Source of the DNA: an uncultured Angelakisella sp.
GTDB lineage: Bacteria; Bacillota; Clostridia; Oscillospirales; Ruminococcaceae
DNA: 47,453 bases
Direction of reading: 5' to 3'
Assembly (NCBI GenBank): GCA_910585535.1
Contig: CAJUFK010000014.1
Span: 1 to 47,453 of the forward strand
Made by a program: the position numbers and the translations under genes. Of this stretch, positions 32,706-40,913 are shown one piece after another. A model generated the notes under the pieces. The model searched no databases and was not told the DNA's origin. It was given only the letters and a program-made list of their open reading frames with translations. Numbering within the stretch: position 1 is the stretch's first letter; every line of letters starts with the position of its first letter.

Positions 32706-32739
32706 CGTTTTTGCCTTTCCGGCGGTTTTCTGTACCCGG

Positions 32740-34062
32740 TTAGTATTCCAGCTTCTGCTCCAGGCCCAAAATGGTCTCGATGTATTCCGCCTTGGTCATC
32801 ACCGGCTTAAAGTTGGCCTTAACCTCCTTGGCGCCCGCCGCGCCGTCACAGAGCAGGTCGATGACGGTGCAGGCCAGCATCTTTACCGGGGTGATAAAGG
32901 CGTCCTCCACATCGACGACGCGGTAATCCGCAGAGTGCAGGCCCCCGGTGACCCCGGAGGTGATGCAGTGGAGGATGGGCATAAAGTGGGACAGATCCCC
33001 GATGTCAAAGGAACCGGTGGAGTCCATGCAGGGCAGGATGGTCTCCTCGGGGTAGAACCGCTTGGCGTTTTCGGTGAAAAAGGCCGCCATGGTCCTGTCC
33101 GGGTACATAGGCAGGTAGCCCACCGAATCCTCCACGGTGGCATGGCCGCCCATGGCGATGGCCGCCCCCTGGATGCAGCGGTTCACCTTTTCGTTGGCCG
33201 CCTTCATCCCCTCCAGGGTCCGGGCCCGGATGGTGGTCTCCAGCTCCACGTCGTCGGGGACCGCGTTGACAATATCCCCGCCCCGGTTGATGATCTGGTG
33301 GATACGGACGTAATCCCGCTCCCGGAAGGTCTCCCGCTGGGCGTGCATACTGTTGATGGCGATAGTGGCCATGTTCAGGGCGTTCACCCCGTCCCAGGGC
33401 GCCGCCCCGGCGTGGGCCTGCTTGCCCAGGAAATGGGTCTTTTTCCCGATGAAGCCGTTTCCGGTGGTCATAGGGGAGACCTTATACCCCTCCTCGGAAA
33501 TAGGGAAGTTGTGGGCCATCATAATCATATCCACATCGTCAAAGGCTCCCTTATAGGCCAGCTCCACCTTGCCGCCGTAGAAGTGCAGCTTGCCCTGGTC
33601 CCGCAGGGACTTGCGGTAGTCCATTTCGATGTACTCCTCGGCGGGGACGGCCATAAAGTCCAGCTTGCCGTCCAGCTCCCCGATGACGCCGGAGTGGATC
33701 AGGGCGGCGGCGACACCGTACATCACCGAAACCTGGATGTTGTGGCCGCAGGCGTGCATCGCCCCGGTCTGGGGATCACAGTCAGGGTGATTGGGGCAGA
33801 CCACCGAGTCCAGCTCCCCCATAACTACCACCTTGGGACCGTCCTTTTCGGTGTTGGCGTGTGCGCGGCAGCCGGTAACGGCGATGCCCCGGTCCACAGG
33901 GAGCCCCAGCTCCTCCAGGGCCTTTGCCACCGTCTCGGTGGTTCGGACCTCCCGGTAACCGGTTTCGGGGTGCTTGTAGATCTCGGCCCCCAGGGCCAGA
34001 ATAGCCTCCCGGTCCTTGTCCACCTGGGCGATAACCTTTGCCTTCATTTGTTCGCGATCCAT
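32740..34062 (-). CDS. M20-family amidohydrolase (AbgB/aminoacylase-like)
   Basis: Metal-dependent peptidase/amidohydrolase of clan M20D, 440 residues. Metal-binding AMHACGHNIQ at about 105-114, PAEEYIEM with the catalytic glutamate near 144, and a dimer domain with QAHAGAAPWDGVNALNMATI. A family-typical substrate is an N-acyl amino acid or aminobenzoyl-glutamate. Here the partner genes are two membrane proteins upstream, which suggests import followed by hydrolysis. ATG behind GGGAGG. Confidence 0.9.
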   Translation of the reverse strand: MDREQMKAKVIAQVDKDREAILALGAEIYKHPETGYREVRTTETVAKALEELGLPVDRGIAVTGCRAHANTEKDGPKVVVMGELDSVVCPNHPDCDPQTGAMHACGHNIQVSVMYGVAAALIHSGVIGELDGKLDFMAVPAEEYIEMDYRKSLRDQGKLHFYGGKVELAYKGAFDDVDMIMMAHNFPISEEGYKVSPMTTGNGFIGKKTHFLGKQAHAGAAPWDGVNALNMATIAINSMHAQRETFRERDYVRIHQIINRGGDIVNAVPDDVELETTIRARTLEGMKAANEKVNRCIQGAAIAMGGHATVEDSVGYLPMYPDRTMAAFFTENAKRFYPEETILPCMDSTGSFDIGDLSHFMPILHCITSGVTGGLHSADYRVVDVEDAFITPVKMLACTVIDLLCDGAAGAKEVKANFKPVMTKAEYIETILGLEQKLEY

Positions 34063-34138
34063 GTCAATGACCTCCCTTAGTTTGTAGTGAGCCTGTGTCT
34101 TTTGGGCGGGCCGCTTTGTACCCGTCCGTTTGCTAAGA

Positions 34139-34168
34139 CTCCCGCCCCCCTTTGCCGAGGAGCGGGAG
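34139..34168. repeat. CTCCCGC/GCGGGAG hairpin in the intergenic gap
   Basis: Seven-base perfect stem with a 16-base loop between the 156-aa gene and the M20 gene. Without a following T-run on the minus strand it is more likely an mRNA stabiliser or attenuator than a full terminator. Confidence 0.4.
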
Positions 34169-34189
34169 CAAAAAACATTGCGAAAAATT

Positions 34190-34660
34190 TTAGATGATGC
34201 CCTGCACCGAAAGGATCAGCTGGGCAATGAGAGCGGACCCGAAGAAGGTCCCGCAGAATACGAAAATCGCAACAATAATCATCCGCCAGCTGAGGCGCTT
34301 GATGTCAGAAAGCTTGGTGCCAATGGATACGCCGGCCACAGCCAGAATGACACTGCTCACCGCGCCGGTGGTCACGGCATTGGTGAAATCCAGAACTACC
34401 TGCTGGAAAGGGCACCAGGGAGTGGTCACCAGCAGACCCAGAATGGACGCCCAGGCAAAAGCGGGGATCTTCCAGGGAAGAAGCTGCTTGATCTTAAGGG
34501 AAAGCATACTGATGAGAATGATGATGAACATTCCCACCACCGCGGTGAGAAACTCCATGGTGGTGCCGCCCCGAACCGTGTTGACCCACTGGGCAAACAG
34601 AATGACGGCGCCGCAGAGGACCAGGGCCTTTAATTCGTTGAGTGTTTTGGATAAAGTCAT
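34190..34660 (-). CDS. 156-aa membrane protein, partner of the DUF3100-like protein
   Basis: About five membrane segments (for example EFLTAVVGMFIIILISMLSL and RMIIVAIFVFCGTFFGSALI). No recognised family motif. It starts 19 bases behind the 295-aa gene and is followed by the amidohydrolase, so it is probably one half of a two-part transporter for that enzyme's substrate. ATG behind GGAGGAGGAG. Confidence 0.65.
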   Translation of the reverse strand: MTLSKTLNELKALVLCGAVILFAQWVNTVRGGTTMEFLTAVVGMFIIILISMLSLKIKQLLPWKIPAFAWASILGLLVTTPWCPFQQVVLDFTNAVTTGAVSSVILAVAGVSIGTKLSDIKRLSWRMIIVAIFVFCGTFFGSALIAQLILSVQGII

Positions 34661-34678
34661 TTCTACTCCTCCTCCGGC

Positions 34679-35566
34679 TTACGCCTTATCCTTGAAAAAG
34701 ACGGGGGACAGCTTCTTGTATAGGAAGTTGGCCACCGGCAGGGCGATAAGGAACTCCATGTACAGGCCGTCCACATTGGTGCAGATGTTGGAGGTGGCGG
34801 CAAAGGCCAGCACCTCGTCGGCGGTGACGAGGTTCGCCCAGACAGGGCTGACCGTTACGCTGGCGGCCAGGGCCTGGGAGGCGGCGGTCATCATGGACCC
34901 GGAGCCCATACCGCAGGCCATACCCAGGGCGTAGGGATGGATGCCGGTCAAAAGACCGAAGGAGCCCAGCAGGCCGAAGAAGATGGTGCCGAACAGATTA
35001 CCTACCATGTAGGTGCCCATGACGCCAAGGCCCTCGGGGGAGTCGATGCCGTAGATCTCACCGATAAGCCCCAGGGTCGGCTCACGGCAGATGGACAGGG
35101 TGGAGCCCACAGCCTCCCGGCGCATCCCCAGCAACATGGCGATGGGCAGGCCGATGACCATGGTGCCCAGGTTGCCAAGCTCCTGAAGGATCAGGGCGGG
35201 ACCGGCGGCGAGAACCTTTTCAATATTGGGGCCGGCGCTCATTCCCAGCTTGATGCCCAGGATGATGAGAACCAGGGTGAGCATCGACTCGGAGAGCTTG
35301 ACTTCCTTTTCGCCGCAAATCTCCTTCAGCGCCTTGATCTTGCTCCCCAAAGCGTCGGGGGTCACCAGCACGGCGAAGATCATGGCGAAGATCATGGGCA
35401 GCAGGATGACGTTGCCGGGGCCCACAGGGAACTTGACGGTACCCACCAGCTCACCCAGCGCAGCCGCCACACCGGTGACAGCCATCAGCTTGATGAAAAC
35501 AGGCCAGCGTCCCTCTGTGCTGTAAACATCCTCTTCAGCCACAGGGACTTTTTTCTCGTTGGACAT
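34679..35566 (-). CDS. DUF3100-like integral membrane protein
   Basis: 295 residues, about seven to eight membrane segments after a 25-residue cytosolic start. Glycine-rich signature stretches: FGLLTGIHPYALGMACGMGS followed by GSMMTAASQALAA, and EYVG-like IGEIYGIDSPEGLGVMGTYM. I recall DUF3100 proteins beside AbgB-type amidohydrolases in other Bacillota, which is the arrangement here. Probably a transporter; ligand unknown. ATG behind AAGGAGG. Confidence 0.65.
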   Translation of the reverse strand: MSNEKKVPVAEEDVYSTEGRWPVFIKLMAVTGVAAALGELVGTVKFPVGPGNVILLPMIFAMIFAVLVTPDALGSKIKALKEICGEKEVKLSESMLTLVLIILGIKLGMSAGPNIEKVLAAGPALILQELGNLGTMVIGLPIAMLLGMRREAVGSTLSICREPTLGLIGEIYGIDSPEGLGVMGTYMVGNLFGTIFFGLLGSFGLLTGIHPYALGMACGMGSGSMMTAASQALAASVTVSPVWANLVTADEVLAFAATSNICTNVDGLYMEFLIALPVANFLYKKLSPVFFKDKA

Positions 35567-35601
35567 GGATACTACCTCCTTACGTTGGTTGGGGTAACCC
35601 C

Positions 35602-35642
35602 TCTTAGAGCCTATCCAGGAGTTCCAGGCGCGCCGGAAGGGC
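35602..35642 (-). repeat. partial copy of the 172-bp palindromic element end
   Basis: TCTTAGAGCCTATCCAGGAG, then TTCCAGGCGCGCC, matches both ends of the element at 3103-3274 (left end TTAGAGACTATTCAGGAT, right end read backwards TTAAGAGCCTATTTAGAAT). The second arm is missing or unrecognisable. It lies inside the predicted mRNA leader of the DUF3100-like operon. Confidence 0.65.
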
Positions 35643-35739
35643 CACCCTTTGACCGGGACAGATTCCTATGCCTCACACCGGACCGAAGAAAGCTTCTCTG
35701 TCACAATGTGTAAACACCTTGGTAATAAATTATTCATCT

Positions 35740-35768
35740 ATTATAGCATAGATTCCCTGCTCCGCCAA
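35740..35768 (-). promoter_or_regulatory. promoter of the DUF3100/amidohydrolase operon
   Basis: On the minus strand: TTGGCG (35768-35763), 17-base spacer, TATAAT (35745-35740). The leader of about 165 bases contains the partial palindromic element. Between 35769 and 35881 I see only short hairpins (GTTTTC/GAAAAC at 35771; TGCC/GGCA at 35799) and no gene. Confidence 0.8.
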
Positions 35769-35881
35769 TAGTTTTCCAAAAGAAAACTCCCTCCCCCTGC
35801 CAAAAAGGCATCCGTTTTTTTGTGGAATTTTGTCCACTGTGGAGAGAATATCGTCCTTGTCTGGAGGACACTTTTCGGGGG

Positions 35882-36727
35882 TTATTTCTCGCCCGCTTCG
35901 TTGCCAATGGCCTTTAGGGTGTAAATATCGGATCTTCTGCCAAAATGCAGCGGCATTTCTCGCCGGACCTTATCGGTTAGGCTCAGGTCGATGTCCACCA
36001 GCAGAAGACCCTCCTTCTCGTCCAGCCTTCCCAGCACCTCCCCCCAGGGGGAGACGGCGATGGAGTTTCCGTAGGAGGTATACCCGGAGGCGGGATCCCG
36101 GGCGGGAGCAGCCCCCAGGGTAAACAACTGGTTATCCACCGCCCGGGCCCGGAAAAGGACCTCCCAGTGGGCGGGGCCGGTAGTCATGTTAAAGGCGGCG
36201 GGGACCAGGATCACCTTCGCCCCGCGGTCGGCCATCAGCCGCACCAGCTCCGGGAATCGAAAATCGAAGCAGATGCAGAGGCCCATGGTCCCCCAAGGGG
36301 TTTGGAAGGTGGTGATGGAATCCCCCGGGGTCAGGGTATCCGACTCCCGGAAGGAGATCCCCCCCTCCACCTCCACATCAAAGAGGTGCATCTTCCGGTG
36401 CTTGGCGGCCAGCGATCCGTCAGGGGCAAAGACGTAGGCGGTGTTGTAGACCCGCCCCGCTTCATCTGACTCCGGCATGGATCCCCCCAGGTAGAGACCG
36501 TATTCCTTTGCCATCCTGGAAAGGGCCTGGCAGACCTCCCCGCCCTGGGGCTGGGCATAGACGGGGAAATTGGGGGTCTGGTAGGGGCAGCAGAACATTT
36601 CCGGGAGGAGGGCCAGCTGGGCTCCCTGTTCCTTGGCCTGGCGGACCAGCCCTTCGGCCCTGGCCAGGCTGTCCGGGATCTCCTGCTGCACCTCCATTTG
36701 AAGGAGGGCAGCTTTCAAAACGCTCAT
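35882..36727 (-). CDS. carbon-nitrogen hydrolase (nitrilase superfamily, omega-amidase-like)
   Basis: 281 residues with the full catalytic triad: E43 in LPEMF, K112 in KHRKMHLFDVE and C153 in CICFDFRFPE. The sequence around the cysteine and the GGSMPE and FNMTTGPAHWE elements fit the Nit2/omega-amidase branch, which deamidates alpha-ketoglutaramate or ketosuccinamate, though other amides are possible. ATG overlaps the stop of the PLP enzyme (ATGA). Third gene of a coupled operon. Confidence 0.88.
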   Translation of the reverse strand: MSVLKAALLQMEVQQEIPDSLARAEGLVRQAKEQGAQLALLPEMFCCPYQTPNFPVYAQPQGGEVCQALSRMAKEYGLYLGGSMPESDEAGRVYNTAYVFAPDGSLAAKHRKMHLFDVEVEGGISFRESDTLTPGDSITTFQTPWGTMGLCICFDFRFPELVRLMADRGAKVILVPAAFNMTTGPAHWEVLFRARAVDNQLFTLGAAPARDPASGYTSYGNSIAVSPWGEVLGRLDEKEGLLLVDIDLSLTDKVRREMPLHFGRRSDIYTLKAIGNEAGEK

Positions 36728-37833
36728 TGCAGCTTCCCCCTGCAAAGGATGGGCAGTTCCTCCACCACTTCGCCGCCGGAAACCAGGTAGGCTTTTTCAT
36801 ACAGGTTACAGACCGGGCAGATATGCACAGGGATGATCTCCACCCGATCCCCCACCCGGACAGCCTCCCGGAAGCCCTTATGGTAGAGAATGGCGTGTTC
36901 GTCGTAGACGTCGAAGATATGTACGTCAGGGAATTCCTTGAGGGTTCCCAGGCCAGGGGTAGCGCAGATGCCTTTGGTCCGGGTCTGGGCGGTGAGGCCC
37001 TTGGCCCCCACGTCGGTGATGACCCGCTCCGGGGTGGGGCGGCTGATGACGGTGGTAAGGACGGTGGCGGCGCACCGGTCCAGGGTGCCGATGGCGTGGC
37101 CCTGGGAGGCGTCCATGAGGACGTAGGTCCCGGGGCGGATCTCGGTGATTCCCGGCAGGATATGAAAGCCGAACATCAGGGAGGGGGTGGAGCCGATGCT
37201 CACCGTCCGGGGCTCCATGCCCCGTTCCCGGGCCAGCCGGGCGAAGGCCAGGGTCCGTTCCTGGCTGGTAATAAACTTTTCGCGGCAGTCCTCCACGGTA
37301 TCGGCATTGTAACAGTGGCCCTCGTGGGAGAAGATGCCGGCAAATTCTACGTGGGGGCAGGCTTTGATGGTGTCCAGCAAGGCGGTAAAGGCGTCCTCAT
37401 GGAGGATCCCGGACCGCTCCTCCCCCACCTCGATCTCGATAAGGACCCGGGCGGGGGCGGCCTCCCCGGCAAAGACGGCCTCGGCGGCCTCCACCTGGCA
37501 GGGGGTATCCACCCCAAAGGAGACCTTCGCCCCCTTGCGGCAGAGGTCCCGGATCCGCAGGAGTTTCTTTTCCCCAACGATCTCGTTGGCGATAAAAAGG
37601 TCTGTAAGGCCGTTTTCGGCCATGACCTCGGCCTCCCCCACCTTGGCCACGGTAATTCCCCTGGCTCCCAGCTCCGCTTGTTTTTTGGCGATGGCGGGAT
37701 TCTTATGGGTTTTGGTATGGGGCCGGAGGGCGACTCCCTCCCGGTCCGCGTAGTCCTGCATAAACCGCAGGTTATCCATCATAATCTCCCGGTCGATGAG
37801 AAGGGCCGGGGTATCCAGGTTCGGATATTTCAT
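36724..37833 (-). CDS. D-amino-acid PLP enzyme of the D-threonine aldolase / D-serine dehydratase (DSD1) family
   Basis: 369 residues: an alanine-racemase-like barrel with the PLP lysine K41 in RPHTKTHKN, and a C-terminal beta domain with metal-ligand histidine and cysteine in HICPVC (about 335-340) and DEHAILYH just before. Family members cleave D-threonine or dehydrate D-serine or hydroxyaspartate. The RidA gene directly upstream suits an enzyme that releases a reactive enamine, favouring a dehydratase over an aldolase. Start overlaps the RidA stop (ATGA). Confidence 0.88.
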   Translation of the reverse strand: MKYPNLDTPALLIDREIMMDNLRFMQDYADREGVALRPHTKTHKNPAIAKKQAELGARGITVAKVGEAEVMAENGLTDLFIANEIVGEKKLLRIRDLCRKGAKVSFGVDTPCQVEAAEAVFAGEAAPARVLIEIEVGEERSGILHEDAFTALLDTIKACPHVEFAGIFSHEGHCYNADTVEDCREKFITSQERTLAFARLARERGMEPRTVSIGSTPSLMFGFHILPGITEIRPGTYVLMDASQGHAIGTLDRCAATVLTTVISRPTPERVITDVGAKGLTAQTRTKGICATPGLGTLKEFPDVHIFDVYDEHAILYHKGFREAVRVGDRVEIIPVHICPVCNLYEKAYLVSGGEVVEELPILCRGKLQ

Positions 37834-38228
37834 TCCTTTTCTCCTTTCTCTTTCCTCTGGGCCACCGCTTCGATCTCCACCAGGCAGCCGCCGTAGAGGG
37901 GGCCGGTGGGGACCACCACCCGGGCGGGTTTATGGGCCCCAAAGAAGGCGGCGTACTCCTCATTGAGGACGCCCCAATAGGCCACGTCAGGGAGGTAGAC
38001 CCGGCACATCAGCACATCATTCCGGCTTGCCCCGGCGGCTTCCAAAACGGTATTCAGGTTCCGGAGGGCCTGCCGCGCCTGTTCCCGAAGCCCCTCCGGG
38101 GCCTTACCGGTTTCCGGGTCGACAGAAAGCTGGCCAGAGATATAAATGGTATCATTCCACAAGGTAGCCGGGCTATAGTGCCCGCCATCCCGAACGGAAT
38201 ACTTTGTTTCGATCTTTGTCACTGCCAT
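37830..38228 (-). CDS. RidA-family enamine/imine deaminase
   Basis: 132 residues. RidA trimers hydrolyse 2-aminoacrylate and related enamines to ketoacids. Markers: SPATLWNDTIYISGQLSVDP, LNTVLEAAGASRNDVLMCRV, and the substrate-binding arginine in KPARVVVPTGPLYGGCLVEIEA-type C-terminus (seen as ARVVVP then VEIEAVA). ATG 38228 is preferred; a GTG lies just before it. First gene of a three-gene operon with a good promoter. Confidence 0.93.
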   Translation of the reverse strand: MAVTKIETKYSVRDGGHYSPATLWNDTIYISGQLSVDPETGKAPEGLREQARQALRNLNTVLEAAGASRNDVLMCRVYLPDVAYWGVLNEEYAAFFGAHKPARVVVPTGPLYGGCLVEIEAVAQRKEKGEKE

Positions 38229-38247
38229 CACCTTCGTTTTTTATTTT

Positions 38248-38276
38248 ATGATACCATAAAAAATTATCTGCTTCAA
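38248..38276 (-). promoter_or_regulatory. promoter of the RidA operon
   Basis: On the minus strand: TTGAAG (38276-38271), 17-base spacer, TATCAT (38253-38248), preceded by TGG (extended -10). Predicted start near 38241, leaving a very short leader before ATG 38228. Confidence 0.75.
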
Positions 38277-38385
38277 TATAAAAATCTATATTTTTGGCGA
38301 ATTGTATGTACGCACAAACTTTTCTTGCCTTTGTTGTACAAACTGTCCAACGGGGTGGGTTTTCATTCCAGGGCGTGTCCTCGTT

Positions 38386-38414
38386 TTGACATCCCCCACT
38401 CAATGTGGTACACT
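38386..38414 (+). promoter_or_regulatory. promoter of citG-citX-lipid kinase
   Basis: TTGACA at 38386, 17-base spacer, TACACT at 38409, with TGG directly before it (extended -10). The region between the two divergent promoters (38277-38385) is AT-rich and holds no gene. Confidence 0.85.
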
Positions 38415-38444
38415 TTACCCACTATAAACTGGGAGGTATCCTCC

Positions 38445-39317
38445 ATGACACTCTTCTCCCCCGCCGACGCCATCGGCTCCGTCTGCACCCTAGCCCTCCT
38501 CCTGGAGGTCTCCGCCACCCCCAAACCCGGCCTGGTGGACCGCCTGGGCAACGGAGCCCACAACGATATGGACTTTTCCACCTTCCTTTCCAGCGCCGCC
38601 GCCATCGCCCCCTACTTCTCCGCCTGCGCTAAGGCCGGAACGGAACTCCCTGCCCTGGACGGCGCCGCCCTGGCCCGGATCCGCCCTCTGGGCGTTCAGT
38701 GCGACCAGGTGATGCTGGCCGCCGCCAAAGGGGCCAACACCCACAAAGGGGCCATCTTCTCCCTGGGGATCCTGGCCTGTGCCGCCGGGTTCCTCCACCG
38801 GGAGGGAGACCTTTCCCCCGCCGCTGTCTGCGCCGCCGCCGCTGCCATCGCTGCCCCGGCCTTAAAGGACTTTGACAACCCCGCCCCCGACACCAAGGGC
38901 CTCCGCCTCTACGCCCAGCAGGGGGTCACCGGCATTCGGGGGGAGGCAGCCTCCGGCTTTGCCTCGGCCCGCCAGTGGGCCCTTCCCATCCTGGAGGAGC
39001 TTTCCGGCAAGGATTTTTCGGAAAACGACGTCCACCTTCAGGCTCTGCTCCTCCTTATGGCCAACGTCCGGGACACCAATCTTCTGGCCCGGGGGGGAGA
39101 GGAAGGGCTGGCCCACGTCCGCTCCGCCGCTCGGGAAGCCCTTGCCCACGGGGGCGCTCTTTCGGTGGACGGCAAAGCCCGACTGATTGCTATGGACAAG
39201 GATTTCACCCGCCGGAACCTCAGCCCCGGGGGCTGCGCCGACCTGCTGGCTGTGGCCATCTTCCTCCACCGCCTTCCCGGTCTGGCAGGAGGAGGGGAGG
39301 GATCCCTGTGCCGGTAA
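38445..39317 (+). CDS. citG: triphosphoribosyl-dephospho-CoA synthase CitG
   Basis: Makes 2'-(5''-triphosphoribosyl)-3'-dephospho-CoA, precursor of the citrate lyase prosthetic group, from ATP and dephospho-CoA. 290 residues. Motifs: LLEVSATPKPGLVDRLGNGA, HNDMDF, GANTHKGAIFSLG, RDTNLLARGG and NLSPGGCADLLA. The open frame runs upstream to 37932 on the wrong side of the promoter, so ATG 38445 behind GGGAGG is the start. No citrate lyase subunit gene (citDEF) is in the window. Confidence 0.93.
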   Translation: MTLFSPADAIGSVCTLALLLEVSATPKPGLVDRLGNGAHNDMDFSTFLSSAAAIAPYFSACAKAGTELPALDGAALARIRPLGVQCDQVMLAAAKGANTHKGAIFSLGILACAAGFLHREGDLSPAAVCAAAAAIAAPALKDFDNPAPDTKGLRLYAQQGVTGIRGEAASGFASARQWALPILEELSGKDFSENDVHLQALLLLMANVRDTNLLARGGEEGLAHVRSAAREALAHGGALSVDGKARLIAMDKDFTRRNLSPGGCADLLAVAIFLHRLPGLAGGGEGSLCR

Positions 39318-39844
39318 ACGAGGAACTCCTCCGGGTCCTGGAGGCCCGGGAGGAACGCTGGAACCGCCGCCTGGCCCTTAGCCGGGGGACCGGGCGGACC
39401 CTGGTCACCGCCACCCTCTGCCTCCCGGTGGCCTACCGCACCGCGCCGGAGTTTAAGGTCCTGTTAAGGCGGCTCTGTTCCCTCCTCCGGGAACAGCTGG
39501 CCCAGAAGGGGCTGGAACTTCGGGAGGAGGAGCCTTTGGACGGCGCCGACGGCCCCGCCCTCTTCTTTACCGTCTCCGCCCCTGCCGCCACGGTGAAAGA
39601 GCGCTGTGTGGAGGCGGAGAACCGTCTCCCCGGGGGGCGGATGCTGGACATCGACGTGATGGACTGCCAGGGGGAACCGGTAGGCCGGGCCGCACTGGGT
39701 CTCCCCCCCAGAAGATGCTTTGTCTGCGGGGAGGCCGCCGCCCTTTGCGTCTCCCGAAAGATCCACCCCAAGGCGGAGATCGACGCCCGGGTGGAGCAGC
39801 TGCGCCGGGATTGTTTGGCGGGACTGGAGGCAGCCGAACCGTGA
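39308..39844 (+). CDS. citX: CitX, holo-acyl-carrier-protein transferase for citrate lyase
   Basis: Attaches the CitG product to the citrate lyase acyl carrier subunit. 178 residues. Markers: LLRVLEAREERWNRRLALSR, MLDIDVMDCQGEPVGRAALG and the conserved RRCFVCGEAA segment. GTG start at 39308, seven bases behind GGGAGGG, overlapping the citG stop by ten bases. Its own stop overlaps the lipid kinase start (GTGA). Its target protein must be coded elsewhere. Confidence 0.9.
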   Translation: MPVNEELLRVLEAREERWNRRLALSRGTGRTLVTATLCLPVAYRTAPEFKVLLRRLCSLLREQLAQKGLELREEEPLDGADGPALFFTVSAPAATVKERCVEAENRLPGGRMLDIDVMDCQGEPVGRAALGLPPRRCFVCGEAAALCVSRKIHPKAEIDARVEQLRRDCLAGLEAAEP

Positions 39845-40746
39845 AGTATTACTTTCTTCTGAACCCTGCCGCCGGGAAGGGGGAGGCCCTTCATCTGGCC
39901 CCTGGGATCCAGGCCGCTTTTCGGGGTCGGGATCTTACCCTATACCGCACCACCGGCCCCGGGGATGCGGCAAGATACGTCCGGGAGGAAGCTCTCCGCC
40001 ATTCCGAAGAGGAGATGGTCTTTTTCGCCTGCGGCGGGGACGGCACCGTCAGAGAGGTGGCCGAGGGGCTTCGGGGGCAGCAAAACGCCATTCTGGGGAT
40101 CCTGCCCTGTGGTTCCGGGAATGATTTGGTAAAGACCTTTCCGAATCAGGATTTCGGGGATCTCTCCGCCCAGCTGGCAGGGGAGCCGGTCCCCATGGAT
40201 CTTATCGACTTCTGCGGCAGGACGGTGGTAAACCTTGGGAACTGCGGCCTGGATGCTGACGTTGCCCACAATATGCCCCTCTTCCGCCGGTGGCCGGGGA
40301 TTTCGGGGAGCATGGCCTACCGCCTTTCCATCCCCTACACCTTCTTTCGGCCCCTGGGGAAACGGGGAAGGATCCGCCTGGATGGCGGCCCGGAGGAGGA
40401 GTGGCAGCTGCTCCTCCTGGTCTGCGGCAACGGGCAGTATTACGGCGGCGGCTTCCGGGGAGCGCCCCTGGCCAAGCCTGACGACGGCCTCTTTGACGTC
40501 TGCCTGGTGCCGAAGCTGGGAAGGCGGAAAATCCTTTCCATCATCGGGCGGTATCAAAAGGGACTGCACACCCAGGACGAGGAACTGCGCAGGCTGGTGA
40601 CCTACCGCCAAGTGCGGCGGCTGGAAGCGCGGTTTGACTCCCCTATCACCATATGCGCCGACGGGGAGACCTTCCAGGGGACCAGTCTCACTGCCCAGAT
40701 TCTTCCGGGGGCCATCCGTCTTTGGAGGCCCCGGGAATCCCATTAA
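39841..40746 (+). CDS. diacylglycerol kinase-family lipid kinase
   Basis: 301 residues. Phosphorylates diacylglycerol or a related lipid at the membrane face. Markers: FLLNPAAGKGEA at the start, CGGDGTVREVAEG near 65-77, LPCGSGNDLVKTF (the family commonly reads G-T-x-N-D) and a C-terminal DGLFDVCLV strand. GTG start coupled to citX. No known functional link to citrate lyase; the coupling is probably positional. Confidence 0.9.
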   Translation: MKYYFLLNPAAGKGEALHLAPGIQAAFRGRDLTLYRTTGPGDAARYVREEALRHSEEEMVFFACGGDGTVREVAEGLRGQQNAILGILPCGSGNDLVKTFPNQDFGDLSAQLAGEPVPMDLIDFCGRTVVNLGNCGLDADVAHNMPLFRRWPGISGSMAYRLSIPYTFFRPLGKRGRIRLDGGPEEEWQLLLLVCGNGQYYGGGFRGAPLAKPDDGLFDVCLVPKLGRRKILSIIGRYQKGLHTQDEELRRLVTYRQVRRLEARFDSPITICADGETFQGTSLTAQILPGAIRLWRPRESH

Positions 40747-40758
40747 AGCCTTTCAAAG

Positions 40759-40797
40759 CCCGAAAAGCCCCGCCGTTTTCCGGCAGGGCTTTTCGGG
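40759..40797. terminator. probable bidirectional terminator
   Basis: CCCGAAAAGCCC-x-GCCG pairs with CCGGC-x-GGGCTTTTCGGG around a TTTT loop, between convergent genes (lipid kinase and ParB). The stem itself has A/T tracts but the T-tail is short. Confidence 0.6.
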
Positions 40798-40913
40798 TTC
40801 AGCTATGGGAAGCGCATCTATTTGCTGACAGCGCGTCGGGGGTCGGCGCACTGGGTCAGCCTGGGAAAGGAAGGGGAGGGAGAAAGAGGCAGCTCCCTCC
40901 CCGGGGGATGTCA

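Noticed and set aside
37932..38444. Long plus-strand extension upstream of citG
   Set aside because: It is the complement of the RidA gene; the citG promoter at 38386 and the ribosome binding site before 38445 fix the start.
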